Shown here one piece after another: positions 6,307-14,002 of a DNA stretch of 14,015 nucleotides (positions are counted from its first letter, which is position 1; every line of letters begins with the position of its first letter). The position numbers and the translations under genes are program-made. The stretch comes from Planctomycetaceae bacterium (GTDB lineage: Bacteria > Planctomycetota > Planctomycetia > Pirellulales > Pirellulaceae): positions 1 through 14,015 of the forward strand of contig SXHS01000345.1 in the NCBI GenBank assembly GCA_005773145.1. Reading direction: 5' to 3'. The notes below the pieces were generated by a model. It was not told the origin of the DNA, made no database searches, and worked only from the letters and a program-made list of their open reading frames with translations.

Positions 6307-8970
6307 TTACTCCCGCGTAATGAATTCGTGGAGGTTCAGCAGCACGCTGCACACACAGGTCCAAGCTGCTGGCTCCGCCGCGTTGCCGTCGGCGAGTTGC
6401 GGCGGCGACAGCAGCGGCACTGCCGACGGTTCTTCGCTGAAAAGAGCCAGTTGTTCCTTATAGTACGACGACAATCGCTGTTTTTCGCCAGCTCGTGGAG
6501 GCCGGGATAGGGCCAGCTCAAACGCATAGTCGATCCGTTCATCCGCGTCCCCTGGTTGTTCGCGCAAGATGCGTGCCGCAAAGGCCTGCGCCGCCTCGAA
6601 GAACACCGGGTCGTTCAGCAAAGTCAGCGCCTGCAAAGGCGTGTTGGACCGCTCGCGGCGAGTACAACTTCGGCTCAACGACGGAGCATCGAACGTGACC
6701 GATTGCGCAAACGGCGAGAGCCGCTGCAAGAACGTGTACAGGCCTCGCCGGTAACGGTCGCTGCCTGCACTTACTTGCCATCGGTTCTCGAAGCCTTCTT
6801 TAGCGACGCTGTCGGGCTGTGGTGGAAACACGCTGGGGCCGCCGATCTTGCGGTTGAGCAACCCACTGACGGCCAGCGAGACGTCGCGCACCTGCCCTGC
6901 GGACAGGCGCAGACTGGCCTGCCTCGCCAGCAAACGATTATTCGGGTCGCGTTCGAGCAACTCGGGCCTGACTCGCGACGATTGCCGGTAGGTGGCCGAT
7001 GTTACGATCAGACGATGCACGGCTTTCATGCTCCACCCCCCCTCGCGAAACTCGACGGCCAGCCAGTCGAGCAACTCCGGATGCGTCGGCTGTTCGCCCT
7101 GCGTGCCGAAGTTGTCGGAGGTGACCACCAGCCCGCGGCCAAAAAACTCCTGCCAAAACCGGTTCACCGTGACGCGGGCCGGCAACGGGTTCTTTACGGA
7201 AACGAGCCATTGGGCCAGCGCCAAACGGTCGCCGCGCACCGCATCCGGCAGTGGCGGCAAGCAGGCCGGCGTCCGCGGTTCGACCGGCGGACCGGGACGG
7301 CGGAAGTCACCGCGAACGTGTACGAACGCTGTCCGCGGGATGGGTGTGTCGCGCATGACGGGAGCGCGGGTTAGTGTTGGCAGTTGCGCATTCAACTTGC
7401 GCAACTGGTTGAGAAGCTCCTCCAATTCAAGATCCAGAAATCGTTGCGGATCGACGAGACCGCCGTTCCCCAGGAAATATTCCAGCAGGCGGTCTTGCTG
7501 ATCTTGGGTCCGCTCGCTGGGATCCAGTCGAATGATCTGTGTGCCTTCAAGCTGGCCTTCGCCGCGTGAATCGGGACCCCAACCACCCCAGGTCAGCCCC
7601 AGCAATTCCCATTTCCGATACCAAGTTGCGTCTTGACTGGGGTGGGCGGCGGCATGGAGCAGTTTCTGCTCCCATCGCGCTTGCAGTTCGGCCAGCTCCG
7701 ACTGGACGGGGCGAAGCAACTCGGTTCGTCGCTGCTGGTATTCGGGCAGTTTTGCTTGATGGGCTTCCCACTCGCCGGGCAATGGTGCGTCGATATTCAC
7801 CTCGTCGGCCGAATCGAAGTACGCATACAGTTGGTAGAACTCCTGCTGGCTGACGGGGTCGTACTTGTGGTCGTGGCAGCGAGCACAGCCGACGGTCAGC
7901 CCGAGCCATGCCGTGCCTACCATCTGCGTGCGGTCCACAACCTGCTCGACCCGGAATTCTTCCAAATCCGCGCCGCCCTCGCGGTTCGAAAGCGTGTTGC
8001 GCAAAAAGCCCGTGGCCATCCGTTGTTCCACGGTGGCGTCCGGCAACAAGTCCCCCGCCAGCTGTTGCACTGTGAATCGATCGAACGGCAGATCTTGATT
8101 CAGCGCGGTAATCAGCCAATGACGATACCGCCAAGCGACAGGCCGAGCTTGGTCCGTAAGATAGCCATCGGTATCTGCATAATGGCACAGATCCAACCAG
8201 GGGCCGGCCCACTTCTCACCGTAGTGGGGCGAAGCGAGCAGCCGATCGACCAGCCGCTCGTACGCATCCGACCGGCTGTCCGAAACAAAGTCCGCCACTT
8301 CTGCTGGACTAGGCGGTAGACCAATCAAATCCAAGCTGACGCGGCGAATCAGCGTGGCGTGACTGGCTTCGGGCGCTGGGTTAAGCCTTTCGGCCTCCAA
8401 CCGGGCAAAAACAAACCGATCAATGGGATTTCGCACCCACGTCTGCTGCTGGACCGCGGGGATAGCCGAACGCCGCAGAGGCTGGAACGACCAGTGATCG
8501 TCCGCGGGCCGCGACGCGGTACGTTGCTTGAGGGTCAGGACAAGACCCTTGGGCCACCTGGCACCTTGATCGATCCACGCCCGCAACAGGCCAATCTCCT
8601 CCTTGGTCAGGCGTGTGTTTGGCTCAGGCGGCATGACGATCTCGTCTTCATCCGTGCCCGCCACCACGTGTACCAACCGGCTGTCGCCACTGTTGCCAGG
8701 TTTAATGGCTTCGCCGGAAAACCCGCCTTGCATCGCCGACTGAACGCTGTCCAGCCGCAGCCCGCTTTTGGCCTTTTGGGGACCGTGGCACCCCAAGCAC
8801 CGCGATTGCAGCAGTGGGGCTATCTGTTTGGCGAAGTCGACATCCGACTCAGCCGCGGGCGAAACCGAGTCGCTGGGATCCATGGCCCGACCGTCCGTCG
8901 CGGACATGCCGGCCAAGGTCACAGACAGCCCAACGACAAGGCCACGTGTTCCGAGGATAAGCGATTGCAT
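6307..8970 (-). CDS. PSCyt1-DUF1549-DUF1553 protein, exported cytochrome-c-like
   Basis: 887 residues. A signal peptide (about 1-30) precedes a planctomycete cytochrome-c-like domain with heme motif CLGCH (Cys58, Cys61, His62) and GLRLDS. DUF1549 follows (about 160-390): NPIDRFVFARLEAE, LDLIGLPPSPAEV, YGEKWAGPWLDLCHYADTDG and LPFDRFTVQQLAGDLLPDA. A second CxxCH, CARCHDHKYDP (Cys362-His366), lies at its end. DUF1553 (about 600-870) shows ALAQWLVSVKNPLPARVTVN, HPELLDWLAVEF, RRGLYTFLQR, ERSNTPLQALTLLNDPVF and the terminal LHEFITRE. The biochemical role of the family is not known; two heme-type motifs suggest redox work outside the cytoplasm with the partner DUF1501 protein. GTG at 8976 is an alternative start two codons earlier, with GAGG nearer to it. 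Confidence 0.92.
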   Translation of the reverse strand: MQSLILGTRGLVVGLSVTLAGMSATDGRAMDPSDSVSPAAESDVDFAKQIAPLLQSRCLGCHGPQKAKSGLRLDSVQSAMQGGFSGEAIKPGNSGDSRLVHVVAGTDEDEIVMPPEPNTRLTKEEIGLLRAWIDQGARWPKGLVLTLKQRTASRPADDHWSFQPLRRSAIPAVQQQTWVRNPIDRFVFARLEAERLNPAPEASHATLIRRVSLDLIGLPPSPAEVADFVSDSRSDAYERLVDRLLASPHYGEKWAGPWLDLCHYADTDGYLTDQARPVAWRYRHWLITALNQDLPFDRFTVQQLAGDLLPDATVEQRMATGFLRNTLSNREGGADLEEFRVEQVVDRTQMVGTAWLGLTVGCARCHDHKYDPVSQQEFYQLYAYFDSADEVNIDAPLPGEWEAHQAKLPEYQQRRTELLRPVQSELAELQARWEQKLLHAAAHPSQDATWYRKWELLGLTWGGWGPDSRGEGQLEGTQIIRLDPSERTQDQQDRLLEYFLGNGGLVDPQRFLDLELEELLNQLRKLNAQLPTLTRAPVMRDTPIPRTAFVHVRGDFRRPGPPVEPRTPACLPPLPDAVRGDRLALAQWLVSVKNPLPARVTVNRFWQEFFGRGLVVTSDNFGTQGEQPTHPELLDWLAVEFREGGWSMKAVHRLIVTSATYRQSSRVRPELLERDPNNRLLARQASLRLSAGQVRDVSLAVSGLLNRKIGGPSVFPPQPDSVAKEGFENRWQVSAGSDRYRRGLYTFLQRLSPFAQSVTFDAPSLSRSCTRRERSNTPLQALTLLNDPVFFEAAQAFAARILREQPGDADERIDYAFELALSRPPRAGEKQRLSSYYKEQLALFSEEPSAVPLLSPPQLADGNAAEPAAWTCVCSVLLNLHEFITRE

Positions 8971-9038
8971 TGCCACGGATCCCTCGGTCTAGTGGAGTCG
9001 GCGGGTTGGGGGGGAAATTCTCATGAGCACCGTGCCAT

Positions 9039-11813
9039 CTAAGGCGTAATGACCCGCAGCGCGTCAGAGGCGCCGGCGACCCTGTAAAACTCGGCGGTCT
9101 TTCTCATCGCATCCTTGTCTCTGGTAGAAACCACCAAGGGCCTCGGCGCGAGCAGGCCCATCGCTTCGGGAATATCGCAGGTGCGCAGAATGCTCAGCAG
9201 CTGCGGGGCGCCCGCGTCCATGTGCGTCAGCGCCGCGTCAATCAACCAGACCTCGGCAATATCCGGCTCCAGGAGCGCAGCATACGCTGCCAATGCGCCA
9301 AGCTTTCCATCTCCCAAGGCTACGACCGACGTCTCGGGGGCGGCCTGATCGCGCAGGTATCGAGCCGTGGCTGCGATGTCTCGCAATCGACCGGTGTCGA
9401 CGGTGCGACCCAGAAGCGCCAAGGAGCGTTCAACGTAGTTGGGCGGATCCTCTCTCGTCCAACGGGTCGGTCCGAACCCTCGAGGCTGACAAACGAATAC
9501 CGCGTCTCCATTCGCAAGCATTTCCGCCGCATCGCCAGAGAGTTCCGCCGTATCTCCGGACACCGCACAAAGCACGATGCGCTTGGCGTCTTTGATCTCG
9601 GGGCCCGACAATCTGGTCAACGGTACCTCAATGGTCTCTTCGGTCGACAGCCAAGTCACTTTCCCTTCCGAATGCATCAGCCTTGCGGCAGGAATACGCT
9701 CCGGCAGGGCGTTAAAGGTTGTTCGCCGGAGCTGCACCAGGATGTTCGTCCGTACCCGATCCAACTGATCCGCTGGAGGCGGTTCCAACTCGGCCATTGG
9801 CACAAACGAGCGGTCGATTCGAGTGTTCAACTGGTCGATCGGAACGTCATCATCACTCGGGAAGACTCGCAGCCGTTCCGGCGGGATCGGACATCGTTCG
9901 CCATCAACCAAATCCACCTCGCTGTCAGCGACTGGCCGAGGATCGTTTTTGAGGTAGGTGTTTATGAAGCGAAATGCGCCCTGCCGAATGTCTTCTCGAT
10001 ATGCGTGCATTCCGCGGCTGACCAGGGCATCCACACGATCACTCGCACCAAATAGGCTGTACAACTCCTCGAGGCGGTTAATGATGCGTTGGTTAGCGTC
10101 CATTGGAAACAGATCGTCATTGTCACTGTTGGCAAACAGCAGAGGGCGAGGCGCCACCAAGCCGGCGATCTGAGTCCAAGGCCACTGAAACGTGTTGTAG
10201 AGGAACATGCAATCGCAGTGGCCCCTAATAACCTCATGAGACACGTAGGACTCCAGGTCCGCCATACCGCTGATGGGCACGGCGACTGCAACTCGTTCGT
10301 CCGCGGCGGCAATCCAGAAGGTGGCCGCGCCACCGCCGCTAATTCCGGTCACGGCGATGCGGTTGGGGTCAACGTCGGGGCGATTCACGAGGTAATCAAT
10401 TGCACGAATGCCGTTCCAGCATTCCACGCCCGCCGGAGTGTAGCCACGGGAGTGCCACCACCACCGCTGCTGGGAATACGTGCCCCAATGCACAGAGGTA
10501 ATCTCTCCCAACTGCAGCGTGTCGACAACCAGGCAGACATAACCGTGCCGGGCGAACCAAATTCCATGCGATTGGTACGCCGTCTTATTGCCGTCGCGAC
10601 CCTGCCGGACGTGTCCGCAGACATACAGGACCGCAGGTAGCCGCTCGTTCGGATGGGCTTTGGAAGGCCGATACAGGTTTCCGGTCACATACAAACCGGG
10701 GCGGCTTTGAAAGTGCAGCATCTCGACCGTGTACCCGTCCCCCTCGATCGTGCCGGTGATTACCGACTTTAAGGGCGTCTTCTCTGGCATCGGCCAAAGC
10801 CCAAGCATGAAAAAGTATTCACGCCTCCACTCTTCACGTCGCTTCGTCCACTCCTCGGCCGAAGTAATTCCGTCCATGAAACCCTGGTCGCCCCGCTTGC
10901 TCTCCTGCGCCAAATAACGCTGAATCGCGGGATCGCCGCGCGCCACGCCGCCGGACGCAACGTTCCTCGGCTGCTCTCCAACCCGTGAATGGTTATGGTT
11001 CCCGGCAAAATCTTTTCTATATCGCTGCCATAATACTTCCAGCGTACCTTTGAGAATATAGATCCGGCATCGAAAATCCTCTTGCTGCCCCGGCTTTAGC
11101 GTCCAGGCGAGGTTTTGATGAATGCATGCGGTAATGGGGTCGAGGTTCCAGCTTGCATTTTCCCCTCGATCGCTTGCGATACCTAGAACGTACTTGCCGT
11201 CCAAGGAAACCTTTGCCATCAGTCGCGCATCGCACCGCCGGACCCATTTCTCAGAATCTTTGGGCGGACCCGGGTAGGCTGAGCCCATCGCATTCGCCTT
11301 GAAACCCGTGCCTTCAAATGTCCTGATGTTTACAAAGTCTCCGTCCCTGTGAACGTAGGTTCTAAAACCTTCTGGGTCATGGAACTTGTCGGCGAAAGCT
11401 GACTGCAAACAAAACAACAGTCGGTCGTTTTGCGGCCATTCAGCGTCAAATGTGTTTTTCATATGAACGCTTACATCGACGGTGTCGGCAGTCGCGGATA
11501 CCTCGCCCCAAAACTCGCGCAGGTACTTCCGTCTAGTGCCTTCCGGGGCCTCCCACCGACATGACCAAGCGGATTCAGACGTCTTCTCCCATTTCACATC
11601 CTTTGCGTGAACTTCTGCTGCTGTATCCACCCATATTTGGATGTACTCGGGCATCCGCAGGCGAAATACCTGTCCCGGCATCTGAGCCGGACTGATATCG
11701 ATAAACGTTTTATCCTCGACCGGCTTAATCTCAATCTGGCTCCAAGCAGTATCCACAAACAGGATTGCTTCCACCAAGAGACACAGGACTGTCAATGCCT
11801 TTTTCACTGTCAT
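9039..11813 (-). CDS. Large exported AXE-like esterase (alpha/beta-hydrolase) with extra N-terminal domain and a degenerate C-terminal half
   Basis: 924 residues from the ATG at 11813; ATG 11873 would add 20 residues before the signal. MTVKKALTVLCLLVEAILF followed by VDTAWSQ is a signal peptide. Residues about 26-280 form a beta-rich domain I do not recognise. From about 290 comes a planctomycete acetyl-xylan-esterase-type hydrolase: YFFMLGLWPMPEKTPL, AVLYVCGHVRQG, WWWHSRGYTPAGVECWNGIR, then nucleophile elbow GISGGG (Ser492), acid region NSDNDD (Asp564/566/567) and GMHAYRED (His603). Together these make a complete triad. After about 690 a second hydrolase-like half lacks a serine at the elbow (GDGKLG, 834-839). 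The family removes acyl groups from polysaccharides; the actual substrate is unknown. The N-terminus carries an 18-bp tandem duplication. The gene sits 10-70 bases after the upstream hydrolase and 68 before the PSCyt1 gene. Confidence 0.88.
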   Translation of the reverse strand: MTVKKALTVLCLLVEAILFVDTAWSQIEIKPVEDKTFIDISPAQMPGQVFRLRMPEYIQIWVDTAAEVHAKDVKWEKTSESAWSCRWEAPEGTRRKYLREFWGEVSATADTVDVSVHMKNTFDAEWPQNDRLLFCLQSAFADKFHDPEGFRTYVHRDGDFVNIRTFEGTGFKANAMGSAYPGPPKDSEKWVRRCDARLMAKVSLDGKYVLGIASDRGENASWNLDPITACIHQNLAWTLKPGQQEDFRCRIYILKGTLEVLWQRYRKDFAGNHNHSRVGEQPRNVASGGVARGDPAIQRYLAQESKRGDQGFMDGITSAEEWTKRREEWRREYFFMLGLWPMPEKTPLKSVITGTIEGDGYTVEMLHFQSRPGLYVTGNLYRPSKAHPNERLPAVLYVCGHVRQGRDGNKTAYQSHGIWFARHGYVCLVVDTLQLGEITSVHWGTYSQQRWWWHSRGYTPAGVECWNGIRAIDYLVNRPDVDPNRIAVTGISGGGAATFWIAAADERVAVAVPISGMADLESYVSHEVIRGHCDCMFLYNTFQWPWTQIAGLVAPRPLLFANSDNDDLFPMDANQRIINRLEELYSLFGASDRVDALVSRGMHAYREDIRQGAFRFINTYLKNDPRPVADSEVDLVDGERCPIPPERLRVFPSDDDVPIDQLNTRIDRSFVPMAELEPPPADQLDRVRTNILVQLRRTTFNALPERIPAARLMHSEGKVTWLSTEETIEVPLTRLSGPEIKDAKRIVLCAVSGDTAELSGDAAEMLANGDAVFVCQPRGFGPTRWTREDPPNYVERSLALLGRTVDTGRLRDIAATARYLRDQAAPETSVVALGDGKLGALAAYAALLEPDIAEVWLIDAALTHMDAGAPQLLSILRTCDIPEAMGLLAPRPLVVSTRDKDAMRKTAEFYRVAGASDALRVITP

Positions 11814-11822
11814 TGCCTTTTT
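11787..11822. repeat. 18-bp tandem duplication over the esterase start
   Basis: Two adjacent 18-base units, GACTGTCAATGCCTTTTT (11787-11804) and CACTGTCATTGCCTTTTT (11805-11822), match at 16 of 18 bases. On the coding strand they give KKAMTV-KKALTV and each begins with AAAAAGG, a weak ribosome-binding-like stretch. The second unit contains the ATG at 11813. Confidence 0.75.
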
Positions 11823-11882
11823 TATGGTGGACACTTGTTGCACTTGAGCCAACGAGCGCGGTGGTATCATCAAGAAAATCGA

Positions 11883-13007
11883 TTACACGCCGAGGTACGT
11901 CCTCAACCATTCGGCGAGGCGGGCAAACGTTGCCTCGCTGATGGTGTGCCCTTCGCGGTGGTCATATAACCCGATGCGTGGGATGCTGCCGTATAGTCGG
12001 TACACGGGCAGCGCGGCCGCGACGTACGGCCAAGTCCGGTCGCCGTCGTCCGTGGACGGAGCTGGGGGACCCGTTTCGCCCGCCAGAATCAGAAACGGCC
12101 GCGGTGCAATTAGACCCAGCAACTGGTGATGATCGAGATGGAAATTGGCAGCGCGAACGGCTTCCCCGAGGTAAAATGGCGCGTCCCAATCCGAGAAGGT
12201 CAGCCCGATGCCCGCTTCACTGGCCACCGCCGCGGTGATCCGCTCGTCGAACGCCGCCAAATACAGAGTCTCTTTAGCCCCCAACGAATGTCCAACGGCG
12301 CCAATTCGCTTTTCATCGACCTCATTGGTTAGGGACACCAGCACATCGACTCCACGGCGGGCGTCCCAGAGCATCTTGTGCATGGCCAGAGTCCGCGGAT
12401 GACGGCGGCGGAACTCGTCGACAGCCTGCCGGTGGTCGTCTGTATTTTGCCACAGAAAACAGCGCGGGCAAAAGACGATGAACCCCTGTTGCGCCAGTTT
12501 CAATCCGAGGTGCTGCGCGTCTGGCCCTCGCACGCCGGCAATCCCGTCAATGCTGTCTGGCGACCATTGGTGCAGCGCCACCAATCCCGCGCGGCGACCT
12601 TTTGCGTCCCGTCCCGGAACGTCGGCATGCGGACGCAATAAGTAGCCCTCAACCGGCAGGCCGGATTCGGACTCATACCGAATCAACTGTCGTTGGCAGC
12701 CTGGCAGTTCATCCCGCCTCAAAACCTCCAGCCTGACTGCGGGTGGTTTGGCGGGCATCGGCCCCAGAAACTTCAACCAACGGCCTCGGATCCTGTCCCG
12801 CTCGGCTTTCCACGCGTCGAGCGTTGTGATCGACTGCCCATCCGCATCGACCAGGAGTGGTGTGAGCTGCGGCAGGTCGGCCAGTTGCAGCGGGCGTTGC
12901 ACGTCGGCCAACCACGACACATCGCGGGCGAGCGCTGGCGGGACACCCGCTGCCCATGCGATCAAGACCGACACAATGGCGCGCAGAAACTTCCTCCGCG
13001 GCACCAT
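11883..13007 (-). CDS. Alpha/beta-hydrolase (dienelactone hydrolase/acetyl esterase-like), Tat-type leader
   Basis: 374 residues from the ATG at 13007 (MVPRRKFLRAIVSVLIAWAA). The RRKFL motif followed by a hydrophobic core and ALA-R resembles a twin-arginine signal. The longer frame up to 13478 has no protein-like features and overlaps the divergent creatininase gene, so I reject it. The hydrolase core shows GLVALHQWSPD (oxyanion strand), QQGFIVFCPRCF, the nucleophile elbow GHSLGAKE (Ser241), LIAPRPFLILAGE and REGHTISE (His354). It is probably an esterase or peptidase-like hydrolase acting outside the cytoplasm. It is first in the five-gene run, ending only 10 bases before the earliest possible start of the next gene. 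The promoter should lie in the 195-base gap to the divergent gene at 13203. Confidence 0.85.
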   Translation of the reverse strand: MVPRRKFLRAIVSVLIAWAAGVPPALARDVSWLADVQRPLQLADLPQLTPLLVDADGQSITTLDAWKAERDRIRGRWLKFLGPMPAKPPAVRLEVLRRDELPGCQRQLIRYESESGLPVEGYLLRPHADVPGRDAKGRRAGLVALHQWSPDSIDGIAGVRGPDAQHLGLKLAQQGFIVFCPRCFLWQNTDDHRQAVDEFRRRHPRTLAMHKMLWDARRGVDVLVSLTNEVDEKRIGAVGHSLGAKETLYLAAFDERITAAVASEAGIGLTFSDWDAPFYLGEAVRAANFHLDHHQLLGLIAPRPFLILAGETGPPAPSTDDGDRTWPYVAAALPVYRLYGSIPRIGLYDHREGHTISEATFARLAEWLRTYLGV

Positions 13008-13202
13008 TGACGCTGGCAAGATCGGAACAAAGGACGAAACGCGGCTGACTTGTGGCACAGGATGATCCGGAGGCAATTGCCCGATATGAACCCAATGGAT
13101 AGCATAACAATTGAAATAACCAACGGCCCTGCAGAGCCGAGTGGACCAGGCCCTGGCCAACATTAATTTTCCGGCAACGTGCCGCCCGAGGCGTGAGCCT
13201 TC
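13008..13202. promoter_or_regulatory. Divergent intergenic region between the esterase operon and the creatininase remnant
   Basis: 195 bases with no gene; both flanking genes read outward, so promoters for each are expected here. An AT-rich patch at 13096-13118 is the best place to look for the operon promoter. I cannot assign -35/-10 boxes with confidence. CCAGGCCCTGG (about 13146-13156) is a short inverted repeat. The end of the gap, before 13203, is GC-rich. Confidence 0.35.
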
Positions 13203-13493
13203 ATGGACAAGGTCTGCTACGAACAGATGTGGCCCCGCGAGGTAGTTGTCGCTCGGCAAGCCAAACCGCTGGCGTATCTGCCGCTCGGGACGCTCGAATG
13301 GCACGGCCCGCACAATGTGTTGGGGTTGGACGCTATTAAGGCACACGCACTTTGCGAGCGTGCCGCACGGGTCGGTGGCGGGCTGGTCATGCCGCCGCTG
13401 TGGTGGGGCGAGCACCGTGAAATTCAACTGATGGAGGTGAATCGCGGGCACGGCGAGAGAATTCGGGACGCCATGCAATTGCCGCGGGTGTAA
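13203..13493 (+). pseudogene. Creatininase-family amidohydrolase, truncated after the first third
   Basis: 96 codons reading MDKVCYEQMWPREVVVARQA, then LAYLPLGTLEWHGPHNVLGL-DA and an Ile-Lys-Ala-His segment. The N-terminal metal ligands of the creatininase fold are present: Glu32, His34 and Asp43. The family is normally about 240-260 residues. Here similarity ends at MQLP and two codons later there is a stop, so the second metal-site half and the dimer surface are missing. I therefore read it as broken, although the reading frame up to that point is clean. Intact members hydrolyse creatinine or related cyclic amides. The break coincides with a GC-rich hairpin at 13483-13506. Confidence 0.75.
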
Positions 13494-13506
13494 CTCGCAC
13501 CCCGCG
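13483..13506. other. GC-rich hairpin at the creatininase break
   Basis: CGCGGGTG (13483-13490) pairs with CACCCCGCG (13498-13506), with one bulged base and a seven-base loop holding the TAA stop. There is no T-run, so a terminator is not shown. Confidence 0.4.
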
Positions 13507-13571
13507 TTTGCGAGGTTGTTTGCTGGTAACGATTTAGGGCAATGCTAGCGGTGGTTGATGGCATGAAAAAA

Positions 13572-13637
13572 CGGGCTCCTTCGTGTAGAACAAGTGTGTG
13601 TAGTTGATAGCACGTGTTCCACCACAAAGGAGACCCG
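13572..13637 (+). promoter_or_regulatory. Long leader hairpin that includes the ribosome binding site of the ISKra4-like gene
   Basis: CGGGCTCCTTCGTG (13572-13585) is complementary to CACAAAGGAGACCCG (13623-13637), apart from one bulge and one weak pair. Inside it GAACAAGTG (13588-13596) pairs with CACGTGTTC (13611-13619) at eight of nine positions around a 14-base loop. The outer stem contains the AAAGGAG (13626-13632) that lies nine bases before the ATG at 13642. Read as RNA, it would hide the ribosome binding site. Such leaders are known in several IS elements, where they limit translation from transcripts entering from outside. Confidence 0.65.
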
Positions 13638-13641
13638 AACC

Positions 13642-13878
13642 ATGATCATGGCACAAGAACAAGCGGTACTCAAGGCCCGAGAGCAATTGGCGCAGCTGGA
13701 GCAGCTGGTGGAGGTGTCGGCGGCCGAGGGACGTCGGATCGACCTGGTTGAACGGGATTTATTCGCCGGCCTGCTGCAGCTCGGGCACGCTTTGTTGTCG
13801 GCCTTCGTGTCGACACAGGGGGACGGCGACGTGGGTCCCACGCTGACACACGAGGAGAAAACGCTGCCGCACCTGTAA
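13642..13878 (+). pseudogene. ISKra4-like transposase, N-terminal remnant
   Basis: 78 codons: MIMAQEQAVLKAREQLAQLE, then QLVEVSAAEGRRIDLVER-DLF, LLQLGHALLSAFVSTQGDGD and VGPTLTHEEKTLPHL. The amphipathic N-terminus ending in a GDGD-x-G segment followed by a T-L-x-x-x-x-x-TL strand is the usual beginning of planctomycete ISKra4-family transposases, which continue with RRY(V/L)S-FG and a DDE core over about 350-450 residues. Here a stop follows at 13876-13878 and the downstream DNA shows none of the rest in any frame. The start has a good AAAGGAG. Met at 13648 is an alternative start. Confidence 0.65.
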
Positions 13879-13882
13879 CAGT

Positions 13883-14002
13883 TTAGTTCCCCCACCCCGG
13901 TTGGACGAAGGCCGGGGCGCTGTTGGGGTGGAGATTGACGTACGCCACGGTTTCGCGATGCCACGGGTTCATGGAGTGGCGATACGGACTTGAGACGAGT
14001 TC
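13883..14002 (-). pseudogene. Possible C-terminal remnant of an unknown minus-strand gene
   Basis: A minus-strand frame reads ELVSSPYRHS, then MNPWHRETVAYVNLHPNSAP and AFVQPGWGN before a stop at 13883-13885. The composition and third-position GC look protein-like, but a TAG at 14003-14005 closes the frame upstream, so only 40 codons remain (29 from the ATG at 13972). I do not recognise it. It may be a gene tail left beside the IS remnant, or chance. Confidence 0.25.

Noticed and set aside
9222..10055. 277-codon plus-strand open frame
   Set aside because: Antisense shadow of the large esterase; low-complexity Arg/Gln-rich reading without a motif.
13008..13478. N-terminal extension of the small alpha/beta-hydrolase to 531 residues
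   Set aside because: The extra 157 residues are His/Pro/Arg-rich noise antisense to the creatininase remnant, whereas a Tat-like leader begins exactly at 13007.
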